Below, piece by piece: positions 31,731 to 40,348 of a DNA stretch of 64,000 nt (the first letter of the stretch is position 1; each line of letters opens with the position of its first letter). This stretch comes from JAAYCI01 sp031549285 (lineage in GTDB: Bacteria; Bacillota; Clostridia; Oscillospirales; Ruminococcaceae). The stretch spans positions 98,545 through 162,544 of the forward strand of contig JAVBPZ010000013.1 in assembly GCA_031549285.1 (NCBI GenBank). Reading direction: 5' to 3'. The position numbers and the translations under genes were made by a program. The notes under the pieces are model-generated. The model saw only the letters and a program-made list of their open reading frames with translations, was not told where the DNA came from and searched no databases.

Positions 31731-32620
31731 AAAATCTATTTTCTGTGCAGCAATTATTTTGGCGGGAGGAATTCTTTTTGGCACGCAAACTGTTTTGTGA
31801 ATATGGCCCGGTGGCCTATGCGCTGTCGGTGCAAAAGGAAAAGCTGAAACGCGGGTTTGCCAACCGGCGAGAGCAGGTGGCTTTTGCCGAAAAAAAGGGC
31901 GAGGAGCTGCTGCCACATGTTGCCGCCCAGTATTCCCTGCCGGTGGCAACAGAGATTGCAGGGGTGCCGCAGGCCAGCGTGCGCATTCGGGGCGAGAATG
32001 TTTTTTTGTCCGCACAAAAAGTGGACCGCCTGGTGCTGCAGCCGGGCGAGACATTTTCGTTTTGGCACACGGTGGGAAAATGTACGGCGGGGAATGGGTA
32101 TGGCAAGGCGCTGGTTTTGAATAATGGCAAGCTGGTGCATCAGTATGGGGGCGGCCTTTGCCTGCTGTCCACCATTATTCAAAACATGGTGGTGTGCTCG
32201 CCGCTGAAGGTGGTGGAGCTGCATTACCACAGCGATGCGTTATACCCGGAAACAGGCGAGAGGATTCCCTATGACCGGGGGATTTCCGTGTTGTACAATT
32301 ACATCGACTACCGGTTTCAAAACACAAGCGAGCAAAAAGTGCAGCTGCGGCTGTATAAAAAGGCGGAGATGCTGGTGGGCGAATTGCGCAGCGAAAGCCC
32401 GTTCCCAAACGCGTACAAGCTGGTGGAGGAAGACCACCACTTTGTGGGGGAAGCCGACGGCCGCTTTTACCGGAACAGCAAAATTTATCGCTTGATACTG
32501 GAGCGTTCCTCGGGGGAAGTGGTGGGCAAAGAACTGGTGCGGGATAACCATTCGCAGGTGATGTATGACCCGGCGTTAATACCAAAGGAGCTATTGCGCG
32601 AAGTGGGGAGTATTCCGTAA
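31727..32620 (+). CDS. VanW family protein
   Basis: A 297-residue VanW-domain protein. The diagnostic stretch is GETFSFWHTVGKCTAGNGYG (about 107-126) followed by HQYGGGLCLLSTIIQN (family: GGGxCQxSTxLYN). VanW was named from vancomycin-resistance clusters, but its biochemical role is unknown and the presence of this gene does not imply resistance; no vanHAX genes are nearby. No signal peptide. The GTG start at 31727 overlaps the permease stop by 4 nt, so it may be read from the Pho-type promoter. It is convergent with the lipoprotein gene, 6 bp apart. Confidence 0.88.
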   Translation: MKNLFSVQQLFWREEFFLARKLFCEYGPVAYALSVQKEKLKRGFANRREQVAFAEKKGEELLPHVAAQYSLPVATEIAGVPQASVRIRGENVFLSAQKVDRLVLQPGETFSFWHTVGKCTAGNGYGKALVLNNGKLVHQYGGGLCLLSTIIQNMVVCSPLKVVELHYHSDALYPETGERIPYDRGISVLYNYIDYRFQNTSEQKVQLRLYKKAEMLVGELRSESPFPNAYKLVEEDHHFVGEADGRFYRNSKIYRLILERSSGEVVGKELVRDNHSQVMYDPALIPKELLREVGSIP

Positions 32621-32626
32621 GAGGGG

Positions 32627-33601
32627 TTACATCCAAGATATTTGCTCGGTTGTCGACTGGTCCTCTGTCATGCGCCAGTAGGTGATATCTTCAAAGAGGT
32701 GGCCGTGTGAAAAATAAAGCCAATCCTGCGAGCGGCCAAGGTATGCGCGTGTATCCGCAGGGAGAAAGTTTGGCTGATTACCCGTGCCATCGGTTTTTAT
32801 TCGGCCCCATGTATCGCTATTGTTGTCTTGATAATATATATATCCGTCCTCTATGGTGCGAATATATCCGTTTTCAACAAACAGCTGATCCTCTTCTCCG
32901 TTGATGCGAACCCTGCGAATATCTTTCCGCAGTATATCTTCGACATTTTCCCCTTCCAGAGAGGTGTTATAATAAATCCAGCCATCGTACCCGTAGCAGG
33001 CGCCCCCGTTCCAGCGGAAGGCGCCCTCCGGCACAGGCGTGTCGAGTTTATAGCCGTCTATGATCTTGCCTTCCCGGAAAATATCGAAAACGAGCAAAGT
33101 GTCCCCGGCAAAGGCATAGCTTTTTCCGTTATAAATGGTGCTGATTCTGGAATAAGACGTTTTGCGCAGGTCGGTGCCGTCTGTTTTAATGCAGTAGTAA
33201 TCATGGGGTTCGTCGTCGGGATAATAATAAAAATAGAGTACATCATCTGCGATTTGGCAGGAGCTGGTTTTGCCGGCGAAAATTTGCGTGTCTTCAGTGG
33301 CGTCTATGCGCACCATGCGAATCTCTGCATCGGTTGTGTAATAGATCCACGTATCGGTGACAAAATACGTAGTGACACCGTGGGCCAGCGGCAGTTTATC
33401 GCTGCCATCTTCCCGCACGCGATATAGCGTATCCTGGCCAAAGCAATGAAAGACATATCCGTTTTTCACAACAGGGCGGTCGTAGGAATGAAAAGACAGC
33501 GCGGGGCCGCCGTCGGCCTGAAAATGGCCGGAACAACCAAACGACAAAAAGCAGGATGCGGTGAAAATGACCAATAATGTCCGACCAATAGCTCTGCGCA
33601 T
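32627..33601 (-). CDS. Beta-propeller-like lipoprotein (DUF5050-type repeats)
   Basis: A 324-residue exported lipoprotein: signal with Cys in SFGCSG (residue 23). The body has repeated GYxxHCFGQDTLYRVREDG / TWIYYTTDAEIRMVRID / DGWIYYNTSLEG...RRVRING / GYIYYQDNNSDTWGRIKTDG units, the WIYYxN...LxRxxxDG pattern of DUF5050-type propellers. Ligand unknown; probably a surface sensor or scaffold. ATG 33601 has AGGAGG. Own promoter; no operon partner. Confidence 0.75.
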   Translation of the reverse strand: MRRAIGRTLLVIFTASCFLSFGCSGHFQADGGPALSFHSYDRPVVKNGYVFHCFGQDTLYRVREDGSDKLPLAHGVTTYFVTDTWIYYTTDAEIRMVRIDATEDTQIFAGKTSSCQIADDVLYFYYYPDDEPHDYYCIKTDGTDLRKTSYSRISTIYNGKSYAFAGDTLLVFDIFREGKIIDGYKLDTPVPEGAFRWNGGACYGYDGWIYYNTSLEGENVEDILRKDIRRVRINGEEDQLFVENGYIRTIEDGYIYYQDNNSDTWGRIKTDGTGNQPNFLPADTRAYLGRSQDWLYFSHGHLFEDITYWRMTEDQSTTEQISWM

Positions 33602-33646
33602 TTTTGACCTCCTGGAAAGTGCGTATCCATTTGATTTTGTGCTAAT

Positions 33647-33675
33647 AGTATACTAAGAAGATGCGGCGATGTCAT
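33647..33675 (-). promoter_or_regulatory. Promoter for the DUF5050-type lipoprotein
   Basis: On the minus strand ATGACA (33675-33670), a 17-bp spacer and TATACT (33652-33647). Confidence 0.65.
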
Positions 33676-33714
33676 CCGGATGGGATAGGTTTTGGTGTGC
33701 ATTTGGGGTGGCCG

Positions 33715-33752
33715 AAAAAAACGCCACGGAAAAGTATCCGTGGCGTTTTTTT
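33715..33752 (-). terminator. Bidirectional terminator after the acetyltransferase gene
   Basis: AAAAAAACGCCACGGA (33715-33730) is complementary to TCCGTGGCGTTTTTTT (33737-33752). Works on either strand. Confidence 0.9.
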
Positions 33753-33839
33753 GCGTATACTTTACATACAGAAGAGACGCGCCGTTTGATGGGGAAGGAA
33801 TTTTGCCGTCAAAATAATAGGAAGTGACGGGGGCGTGTG

Positions 33840-34415
33840 CTACAAAGCGGGGCTATTTTGCACAAGGCCCGCTGCTGTTTGGGTGAATGCCCGCCGGCAG
33901 GTGGGGCATTCCAGTGTTTCCGGGAGTACCACGCCGCAGGTGCACACCCAGCCGATGCGTTTGGCGGGGACCCCGGCCACCAAGGCGTGGGCGGGGACGT
34001 CTTTGGTGACCACCGCCCCGGCGGAGACCAGCGCCCAGGGGCCTACCTTGTGCCCGCATACCACCGTGCAGTTTGCGCCCAGGGACGCGCCTTCCTGCAC
34101 AAGAGTGGGGCGGTAGCCCGCTTCCCCTTTTGGGAATTTGGCACGGGGGGTGGGGTCGTTTGTGAACACGCAGCTGGGGCCGCAAAAAACATAATCTTCC
34201 AGCGTAACGCCGGTGTAGAGGGAGACATTGTTTTGCACCTTTACGCCGTTCCCGATGCGAACCTTTTTGCCGACATACACGTTTTGGCCGAGGCTGCAGT
34301 TTGTGCCAATGGTTGCCCCGGGCTCCACATGAGAAAAATGCCATACCTTGGTGCCGGCGCCGATGGTGGCACCTTCGTCAATATAACTGCTTTCGTGTAC
34401 GAAATACTCTGCCAC
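33840..34415 (-). CDS. Left-handed beta-helix sugar N-acetyltransferase (WbpD/WlbB-like)
   Basis: A 191-residue hexapeptide-repeat enzyme. Repeats run from residue 6 to about 165 (YIDEGATIGAGTKVWHFSHV; VRIGNGVKVQNNVSLYTGV; YVFCGPSCVFTNDPTPR; ASLGANCTVVCGHKVG; VSAGAVVTKDVPAHALVAGVPAKRIGW). The order and the KVWHFSH and FTNDPTPR motifs match UDP-2-acetamido-3-amino-glucuronate N-acetyltransferases of polysaccharide loci. The tail CTCGVVLPETLECPTCRRAF carries CxC...CxxC, probably a small zinc ribbon. GTG 34415 follows GAGGGAAG. Divergent from the polysaccharide locus and probably serving it. Confidence 0.85.
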   Translation of the reverse strand: MAEYFVHESSYIDEGATIGAGTKVWHFSHVEPGATIGTNCSLGQNVYVGKKVRIGNGVKVQNNVSLYTGVTLEDYVFCGPSCVFTNDPTPRAKFPKGEAGYRPTLVQEGASLGANCTVVCGHKVGPWALVSAGAVVTKDVPAHALVAGVPAKRIGWVCTCGVVLPETLECPTCRRAFTQTAAGLVQNSPAL

Positions 34416-34486
34416 GGTGCTTCCCTCGTTTCTGTTGGCTGGCGCGCGGACCGGGCCGGGAATTTGTCCCGGAGGTAATACCCGTA

Positions 34487-34515
34487 ATTATACCCCGGGC
34501 GGGTGAAAAGCACAA
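34487..34515 (-). promoter_or_regulatory. Promoter for the acetyltransferase gene
   Basis: On the minus strand TTGTGC (34515-34510), a 17-bp spacer and TATAAT (34492-34487). A CCGGGA...TCCCGG-type hairpin lies in the leader near 34456-34472. Confidence 0.55.
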
Positions 34516-34525
34516 GGGTGGGCGG

Positions 34526-34554
34526 TTGCTTTTCAGCGGAAAAATACCTATAAT
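34526..34554 (+). promoter_or_regulatory. Promoter for the polysaccharide-locus asnB gene
   Basis: TTGCTT (34526-34531), a 17-bp spacer and TATAAT (34549-34554), giving a leader of about 140 nt before ATG 34701. Confidence 0.65.
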
Positions 34555-34700
34555 TAAACGGGAATATTGCTGCCGGTTCCGCTGTTTTTTAGCGTGCGCT
34601 GCGATGGGGTGCCGCGCGTGGCGGCCGGCAGCCACGGACGCGGGCAGAACCAATAGCAAGGGAAGGGTAGGGGGCCTGTATGCGCCCCGGAGTAGAGACT

Positions 34701-36584
34701 ATGTGTTGCATTTGTGGAGTGATAGACAAAACGCAGGCGCAGGACGGACAAGGCGCCGCGCTGGTGAATGCCATGGCACAGAAGGCCGCCCACCGCGGGC
34801 CGGACGCCGCGGGAACCTTTGCGGCGGCGGGGGTGAACCTGGCGCACCGGCGGCTGGCGATTATTGACCCCGAACCGGCCGCGAACCAGCCTTTTTTGAA
34901 TGGGGGCTGCGCGCTGGTTTTTAACGGGGCTATCTACAACTACCGTGCGCTGCGGGCGGAACTGGCCGGGGACGGTGCGGTTTTCCACACCGACAGCGAT
35001 ACCGAGGTGCTGCTGGCGGCCTGGCAGAAATGGGGGCATGGCGTAACCGAGCACCTGCGCGGGATGTGGGCGTTTGCGCTGTATGATGAAGCCAAAAACG
35101 AGGTGTTTTGCAGCCGGGACCGGTTTGGCATCAAACCCTTTTACTACCGCGAGACGGCGGAAAGTTTTGCTTTTGCGTCGGAGATTAAGCAGTTTACGGT
35201 GCTGCCGGGCTGGCAGGCGGTGGCCAACCGCGCACGTTTGGTGGATTTTTTGCTGCTGGGGCTGCTGGACCATACCGCTGAAACCATGTTCGAGGGAGTG
35301 CTGCAGCTGCCGCCGGGGCACAACCTGGTGGTTGACCTGGCGGCCAGAACGGTTAGCATTTCGCGCTATTACAGCCTGGCGGAAGCCACCCGCGAGCCTT
35401 TTGAAGGGGACTATGCCGCGGCACAGGCGGCGTTCCGGGAGGTGCTGGGCGCCGCGGTGGACGAACAGCTGCGCGCCGACGTGCCGGTGGGCAGCTGCCT
35501 GTCCGGCGGGCTGGATTCCACGGCGATTGTTTCGCTGGTGCACCAGAAACTGACGGACCAGCCGGGCGCGCGCCAGCTGACGGTATCTTCCTGTTCCCAC
35601 GACAAGCGCACCGACGAACAGGAGTATATAGACGCCGTGGTGCAGGAGCTGGGGCTGGAGAGCCACAAGGTATGGCCTGAAAAGGAGGCGCTGCTGGAGG
35701 CGCTGCCCCAAATAGCCTGGATGCAGGACGAGCCCTTCCCCTCCACCAGTATGTTTGCCCAGTGGTGTGTGTTTGAGGGGGCGCGCGACAGCGGCGCCAA
35801 AGTGATGCTGGACGGGCAAGGCGCCGATGAGATTTTGGCGGGGTACAACGGGGTGTATGGGGTGTACCTGGCGGGGCTGCTGCGCAAGGGACGGTTTGCC
35901 ACCTGTGCGCGGGAATGGCGTGCTTTTCGCCGCGAGGGTGGCGTGTCCGGTGGTATTTTGATGGCGTATACGCTGATGGAGCTGGTGCCCCGGGGCATGA
36001 AAGCCACACTGCGCGCCTGGGGGACAAAGGGATTGTGGGGGCTGGTGCGCCAGCCGAAGGCGTACCGCAAAACCAGCCTGCGGCAGCTGTATGCGCAGCC
36101 GGTGAAAACCATGCGGGAATATGCTATTTCGCTGTTGGAGGCAACCAGCCTGCCGAAACTGCTGCATTTTGAGGACCGGGACAGCATGGCCTTTTCTGTG
36201 GAGGCGCGGGTGCCGTTTTTAGACCATAGGCTGGTGGAGCTGGCGCTGCGGTTGCCGCCGGAGTATAAGCTGCGCGGAGGGCTGACGAAAGCCGTGATGC
36301 GCGACGCGCTGGCCGGCGTGATGCCGGAAAAGGTGCGGCAGCGGCGCGGAAAGCTGGGCTTTGAAACGCCGGAGTCCATCTGGATGAAAGAAAACAGCGC
36401 GGAGTTTACCGCGCTGTTTGAAGAGGGACTGGCGTTTTTGGGGGACCTGGTGGACAAGCCCAAAGCGCGCGCCTGGTGCGCGGCCCAGCTGAACGGGGAA
36501 AAGACGGTAGACCACGGTGTGTGGTGTGTGATTAGCGTGGGGGCGTGGGCAAGGGTTTTTGATTGCAGGATGGGCGAAGGGTAG
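34701..36584 (+). CDS. Asparagine synthase-like glutamine amidotransferase (1)
   Basis: A 627-residue AsnB-family enzyme. ATG 34701 puts the catalytic N-terminal Cys at position 2 (MCCICGVI). The glutaminase domain continues to about 210 (HRGPDAAGTF, ALVFNGAIYNY, DSDTEVLLAAW, RDRFGIKPFYY). The synthase domain has the ATP PP-loop SGGLDSTAI (about 263-271) and GQGADEILAGY. Start site is GGAG 8 nt upstream. In a polysaccharide locus such enzymes may amidate uronic acids or peptide/amino-acid substituents instead of making free asparagine. A second AsnB lies 1.5 kb downstream on the other strand. Confidence 0.85.
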   Translation: MCCICGVIDKTQAQDGQGAALVNAMAQKAAHRGPDAAGTFAAAGVNLAHRRLAIIDPEPAANQPFLNGGCALVFNGAIYNYRALRAELAGDGAVFHTDSDTEVLLAAWQKWGHGVTEHLRGMWAFALYDEAKNEVFCSRDRFGIKPFYYRETAESFAFASEIKQFTVLPGWQAVANRARLVDFLLLGLLDHTAETMFEGVLQLPPGHNLVVDLAARTVSISRYYSLAEATREPFEGDYAAAQAAFREVLGAAVDEQLRADVPVGSCLSGGLDSTAIVSLVHQKLTDQPGARQLTVSSCSHDKRTDEQEYIDAVVQELGLESHKVWPEKEALLEALPQIAWMQDEPFPSTSMFAQWCVFEGARDSGAKVMLDGQGADEILAGYNGVYGVYLAGLLRKGRFATCAREWRAFRREGGVSGGILMAYTLMELVPRGMKATLRAWGTKGLWGLVRQPKAYRKTSLRQLYAQPVKTMREYAISLLEATSLPKLLHFEDRDSMAFSVEARVPFLDHRLVELALRLPPEYKLRGGLTKAVMRDALAGVMPEKVRQRRGKLGFETPESIWMKENSAEFTALFEEGLAFLGDLVDKPKARAWCAAQLNGEKTVDHGVWCVISVGAWARVFDCRMGEG

Positions 36585-36612
36585 GCGGGGAGTGTCCTGC
36601 CGGGCTGTTTGA

Positions 36613-36641
36613 TTGCAGTTTTGGGCAGAATATGGTATAAT
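36613..36641 (+). promoter_or_regulatory. Promoter for the transglutaminase-like gene
   Basis: TTGCAG (36613-36618), a 17-bp spacer and TATAAT (36636-36641) with a TG extension. Confidence 0.7.
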
Positions 36642-36692
36642 TTGCCAGAAATATATGTTGGACAAGCTTATCTTGGGGGGCGACAATCGTTT

Positions 36693-38048
36693 ATGAATGA
36701 CAAGGAAAAAGATGGGCTGCAGGCCGCAAATGCCGCGGGGCGCGAAGAGGCGCCGGTGCAAGCGGATACTGTGCCGCAGACAGAAACACCGGATAAGACG
36801 CCGACCCCGAAAAGCTTTTTTATAAAAAAATGGACGCCGCTGGTTTTGTCGGTACTGCTGCTGGCCAGCCTGGTGTGCAACCTGGTTTTTACCGCGCAGA
36901 ACCGGGCGCTGCGCAGCGAGATAGATAGCCTGCCCACGGTGCAGGACGAGATTACGCTGTGGCAGTGGGTGTCGGAAGAGTATATGAACCTGGTGAGCGA
37001 CCCCGAAGCGGATAACGCGACCATTCGCAATGAACTGCTGACGGCGATTATTGCCGAAAAGACCAATGAACTGGTGGAGGGGCTGGCCACCGACGAGGAA
37101 CGTGTGGTGGCCATTGCCACCTGGGTGGCGGGGCATATTACAAACCTGCCGAATGATTATTATGAAACCGGGGCGTATACCAACGACCCCATGGGCTGGT
37201 ACATTTCGCGGCATGGCCTGTGCGGGGCGCGCGCCTGTATTGCGAAACAGATGCTGGAGCTGGCAGGGTATACGGCGCATGTGTATAATATGTATGACTT
37301 TCCGGTGGCGTGTACCGGCCACAGCAATGTGGAAGTGTATTATGAAGGCGGGTGGCATTTTCTGGATGTGACCTATGCGGGGTATTTTAAGACGAGCGAG
37401 GGGATTTTGTCTTTTGAACAGGTGCTGGCCGACCCGCAAAACGCCCTGGCACACATGGTGGTGATTCCGGATACCATAGACTGGAGCGTGAACGAGCAGG
37501 GGAGCACCCGCGTGGACAACGAAGAGCGAATGCACAACACCTACACCATGGAGTCGTTGCAAAATTGCCGGTCCTATGGCTGGGTGCTGTGGGACAACCC
37601 GATTACGGTATATCCGGCGGTGGCGGCGGCTGACCTTCCGCTGCGGCTGGGGGACGAGGACGGGGATTATACGGCGCTGCAGGGTTTTACGACGGGATTG
37701 AGCGGGTACTTGGCGTATACGCTGGGCGGGATAAGCCCCAATATACACACCGAGTGGGAATTTACCGGCTGTACGCCCGGTGAAACATATGCGATTGAAT
37801 ATCACCTGTATGCGGCGTATTCGGAGGAAGAATATGCCACCTGTACCGCCGTGGCAACCGGCGCCGAGATACTTTCCGGAGGGGTGTACACCCCCTCGGC
37901 TGCGCTGGTGGCGGGAACACCGGAAACCTGGCGGATTGAGTTTGTGGCCGAGCAGGAAGACTGTACCGTGCGCATTACCAACAATGTTCCCGGCGGGGGA
38001 AGCGGTACCCGTACCAACGCGATTACCCTGGAACAGGTGAGCGGATAA
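36693..38048 (+). CDS. Membrane-anchored transglutaminase-like protein
   Basis: A 451-residue protein. A polar N-terminus (residues 1-47) precedes one transmembrane helix (about 50-68, TPLVLSVLLLASLVCNLVFT); the rest is extracellular. A transglutaminase-like catalytic triad is recognisable: Cys in HGLCGARACIAKQMLELAGY, His in GHSNVEVYYEGGWHF, Asp in LDVTYAGYF. The C-terminal third looks like beta-sandwich. It could be a protease or cross-linker acting at the cell surface. Start ATG 36693 lies 12 nt after GGGGGG; the longer frame upstream overlaps the promoter. Convergent with the second asnB. Confidence 0.8.
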   Translation: MNDKEKDGLQAANAAGREEAPVQADTVPQTETPDKTPTPKSFFIKKWTPLVLSVLLLASLVCNLVFTAQNRALRSEIDSLPTVQDEITLWQWVSEEYMNLVSDPEADNATIRNELLTAIIAEKTNELVEGLATDEERVVAIATWVAGHITNLPNDYYETGAYTNDPMGWYISRHGLCGARACIAKQMLELAGYTAHVYNMYDFPVACTGHSNVEVYYEGGWHFLDVTYAGYFKTSEGILSFEQVLADPQNALAHMVVIPDTIDWSVNEQGSTRVDNEERMHNTYTMESLQNCRSYGWVLWDNPITVYPAVAAADLPLRLGDEDGDYTALQGFTTGLSGYLAYTLGGISPNIHTEWEFTGCTPGETYAIEYHLYAAYSEEEYATCTAVATGAEILSGGVYTPSAALVAGTPETWRIEFVAEQEDCTVRITNNVPGGGSGTRTNAITLEQVSG

Positions 38049-38065
38049 GAAAAGCTGCACGAAAT

Positions 38066-38094
38066 AAAAAACAGGCCGTTTGGCCTGTTTTTTT
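38066..38094. terminator. Bidirectional terminator between convergent genes
   Basis: AAAAAACAGGCC, loop gttt, GGCCTGTTTTTTT (stem 38071-38077/38082-38088). Serves both the transglutaminase-like gene and the minus-strand asnB. Confidence 0.85.
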
Positions 38095-38111
38095 ATGGTG
38101 ATTTTCCGCTG

Positions 38112-40022
38112 TTACAGCAGCAGCTTTTTATACTCGGCCGCTTTGTCGTGGAACTGGCGCTGCCATAATTCCAGGCAGAACATGCCCCACAGGTTGCGGC
38201 TGAAATTGCCCTCGTTTTCTACGGTGGCGACGACCTCGGCGTTGTCTATCAGGTCGCGGTTCATGGCTTTTTTGCTGGTAAGGATATCCATGATAAAATC
38301 GTGCGTTTCGTTTTTGGCCCACTGGGTGAACGGTGTGGGAAAGCCCATTTTGTCCTTGCGGTTCATGATTTCTTCCGGGACGTGTTGCTTCATGGCGTGG
38401 CGCAGGATGTATTTCATGCGGCCATCCTTGAACTTCATGTTGGCGGGGATGGTGGCCACCAGTTCTACCAGGCGGTGGTCCAGGAACGGGACCCGGCTTT
38501 CGATGCCGTGGGCCATGCTCATGCGATCCTCTACCTGCAAAAGGGCGGGAAGCAGTGTTTTAAAATCGAAGTGGGTCATGCGGTCGAAGTAGCTTTCCAC
38601 CTCGACGTTTTTGGCGTTGAACAGACGCTGGAAGCTGCCGTAGGGGTCGTAATCGCCCAAATGGTCCCAGCGCACGCAGGCCCCGATGTTGGGCGCGCGG
38701 CTGACCAGCTTGAAGTAGCGGGCGTCCGGCTCGTCCAGGAAGCCGTCGCTGAAAAAGCCTTTCAGCATGGGCTTGTACTGCTGTAGGGCGGTGAGGTTCG
38801 GGACAATGGATTCCATGGTGACGATGTAGGGGCCATAGGGGCCCTGGCGGGCGGTGCCGTCGATGGCGCCTTTCAGGCACTGTTCCAGATAGGCAACCAG
38901 GTAACGGGTGTAGCCGCCGAAAATTTCGTCGCCGCCCTGGCCGCCCAGGATGACCTTCCGGTGCTGCGCCGCCAGCCCGGAAACCATGTACTGGGAGAAG
39001 GAACCGGGGCCGGCCACCGGGTGATCCAGATGATACACCACTTTTTCGATGTTCTGGATAAAATCATCCGGGCCGATGGTGATGGTGTGCAGCGGGAAGC
39101 CGCAGCGGTCGGCCAGCAGCTGGGCGTACTGGCTTTCGTCATATTTGGGGCCGAAGTCGAACCGGCCGATGAAGCCCATAAAGTCGCCGTTCAGCGCCTT
39201 GTTGGCCAGGGAGGAAACGATGGAAGAGTCTACCCCGCCGCTGACATAGCCGCCCAGGGGAACATCGCTGCGGATATGGTAGCGTACCGATTCGGTGAAG
39301 AACTGCTCCAGCTGGTCCTCGAAATAGCGCTGGGTATGGTTAAAGTCCAGCCGGTAGTAGACCTGCCAGTAGCGCGTGATGTCCAGCTGGCCGTTGCTGA
39401 TGGTGAGGCTGTGCGCGGGGCGCAGTTCCTGGATGCCCTTGAACATGGTTTTGCCTTGCAGGCAGAACTGGAAATACAAATAATCCTTAAAGCCGTCCAC
39501 GTCGGTTTCAATGTTGGGTAAAAACGGCAGCAGCGCCTTGATTTCCGAGGCGCAGTAGAACACGTCGTTTTGTATGGTGTAGTAAAAGGGCTTGATGCCG
39601 AACCGGTCCCGGCTGCAGAACAGCGTGCCGCTGGCCGCGTCCCACAGGGCGATGGAAAACATGCCGTCGAAATGTTCCACACAGGACGGGCCCCATTTGC
39701 GCCAGGCGGCGAGAAGTACCTCGGTGTCGCTGTTGGTACGGTAGGTGCCGCCCAGTTGCTCGCGCAGTTCAATGTAGTTAAAAATTTCACCGTTGTAGCA
39801 TACCCAGTTGCCGGCATCGTCGCACATGGGCTGCGCACCGGTTTCCAGGTCGATGATGGACAGGCGGCGGTGGGCAAAGCCCACGTGGCCATGCGGGTGC
39901 AGCCACATGCCTTCCCCGTCCGGGCCGCGGTGTGCCTGTAAGGTATTCATGGCGCGCAAGGCTGTTTCCCCGTTTGGGATGGGCTGGTTATGCAGCTGGA
40001 ATATGCCGGCGATAGAACACAT
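38112..40022 (-). CDS. Asparagine synthase (glutamine-hydrolysing)-like amidotransferase (2)
   Basis: A 636-residue AsnB-family enzyme. ATG 40022 after GGGAGGAAA gives MCSIAGIF, with the nucleophile Cys at 2. Glutaminase motifs: HRGPDGEGMW, WVCYNGEIFNY, NSDTEVLLAAW, RDRFGIKPFYY. Synthase PP-loop SGGVDSSIV and GQGGDEIFGGY. It is only a distant relative of the 34701 product (different PP-loop surroundings and C-terminus), so not a recent duplicate. Divergent from the ABC exporter genes. Confidence 0.87.
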   Translation of the reverse strand: MCSIAGIFQLHNQPIPNGETALRAMNTLQAHRGPDGEGMWLHPHGHVGFAHRRLSIIDLETGAQPMCDDAGNWVCYNGEIFNYIELREQLGGTYRTNSDTEVLLAAWRKWGPSCVEHFDGMFSIALWDAASGTLFCSRDRFGIKPFYYTIQNDVFYCASEIKALLPFLPNIETDVDGFKDYLYFQFCLQGKTMFKGIQELRPAHSLTISNGQLDITRYWQVYYRLDFNHTQRYFEDQLEQFFTESVRYHIRSDVPLGGYVSGGVDSSIVSSLANKALNGDFMGFIGRFDFGPKYDESQYAQLLADRCGFPLHTITIGPDDFIQNIEKVVYHLDHPVAGPGSFSQYMVSGLAAQHRKVILGGQGGDEIFGGYTRYLVAYLEQCLKGAIDGTARQGPYGPYIVTMESIVPNLTALQQYKPMLKGFFSDGFLDEPDARYFKLVSRAPNIGACVRWDHLGDYDPYGSFQRLFNAKNVEVESYFDRMTHFDFKTLLPALLQVEDRMSMAHGIESRVPFLDHRLVELVATIPANMKFKDGRMKYILRHAMKQHVPEEIMNRKDKMGFPTPFTQWAKNETHDFIMDILTSKKAMNRDLIDNAEVVATVENEGNFSRNLWGMFCLELWQRQFHDKAAEYKKLLL

Positions 40023-40348
40023 AAATATTTCCTCCCACAAAAAACGTTCGATTTAGTTTATCGCCAGCAGCCCACAAAGTCAAGATTTATGTGCGGGGAT
40101 CCTGGTGTTATAGTGGAAATACTTCAAAACGATCCCTTCCGTTTTGAAGAACACGGCCGTATGGGCCGTGCACATTCGCGCGATGCGCAGATTTGTGGTT
40201 TTGTGCTTCATAGCCAATACTTATATTTTGGGACACGATTCAAATGCGTGGGCTATGTTTGCGTTTTTGGGGTGTCTTTGCTATAATATCCTCTAGTTAT
40301 CTTATCATACCACACCCGCTACAACCCTCGCAAATGGGAGGTTCACCG
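40023..40348. other. Divergent intergenic region, asnB(2) / exporter
   Basis: This 326-bp gap holds the exporter promoter (40259-40287), an ACGGCC...GGCCGT hairpin near 40152-40170, and no gene. The extended frame starting at 40244 lies upstream of and across the promoter, so it is not translated. Confidence 0.55.
40259..40287 (+). promoter_or_regulatory. Promoter for the polysaccharide exporter and glycosyltransferase operon
   Basis: TTGCGT (40259-40264), a 17-bp spacer and TATAAT (40282-40287). Confidence 0.7.

Noticed and set aside
31727..32620. Vancomycin-resistance gene cluster
   Set aside because: Only VanW, whose function is unknown and which is common in Clostridia; no vanHAX, vanR or vanS genes nearby.
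34554..36167. Minus-strand frame of 537 codons opposite asnB(1)
   Set aside because: Antisense shadow with skewed composition; the sense gene has all AsnB motifs.
36219..38060. Long minus-strand frame (613 codons) opposite asnB(1) and the transglutaminase-like gene
   Set aside because: It is antisense to two well-supported genes, has His/Arg/Gln-rich composition without domains, and arises from GC-rich codon use on the true strand.
40244..40348. N-terminal extension of the first exporter ATPase
   Set aside because: It spans the -35/-10 promoter; TTG 40349 is well placed after GGGAGG.
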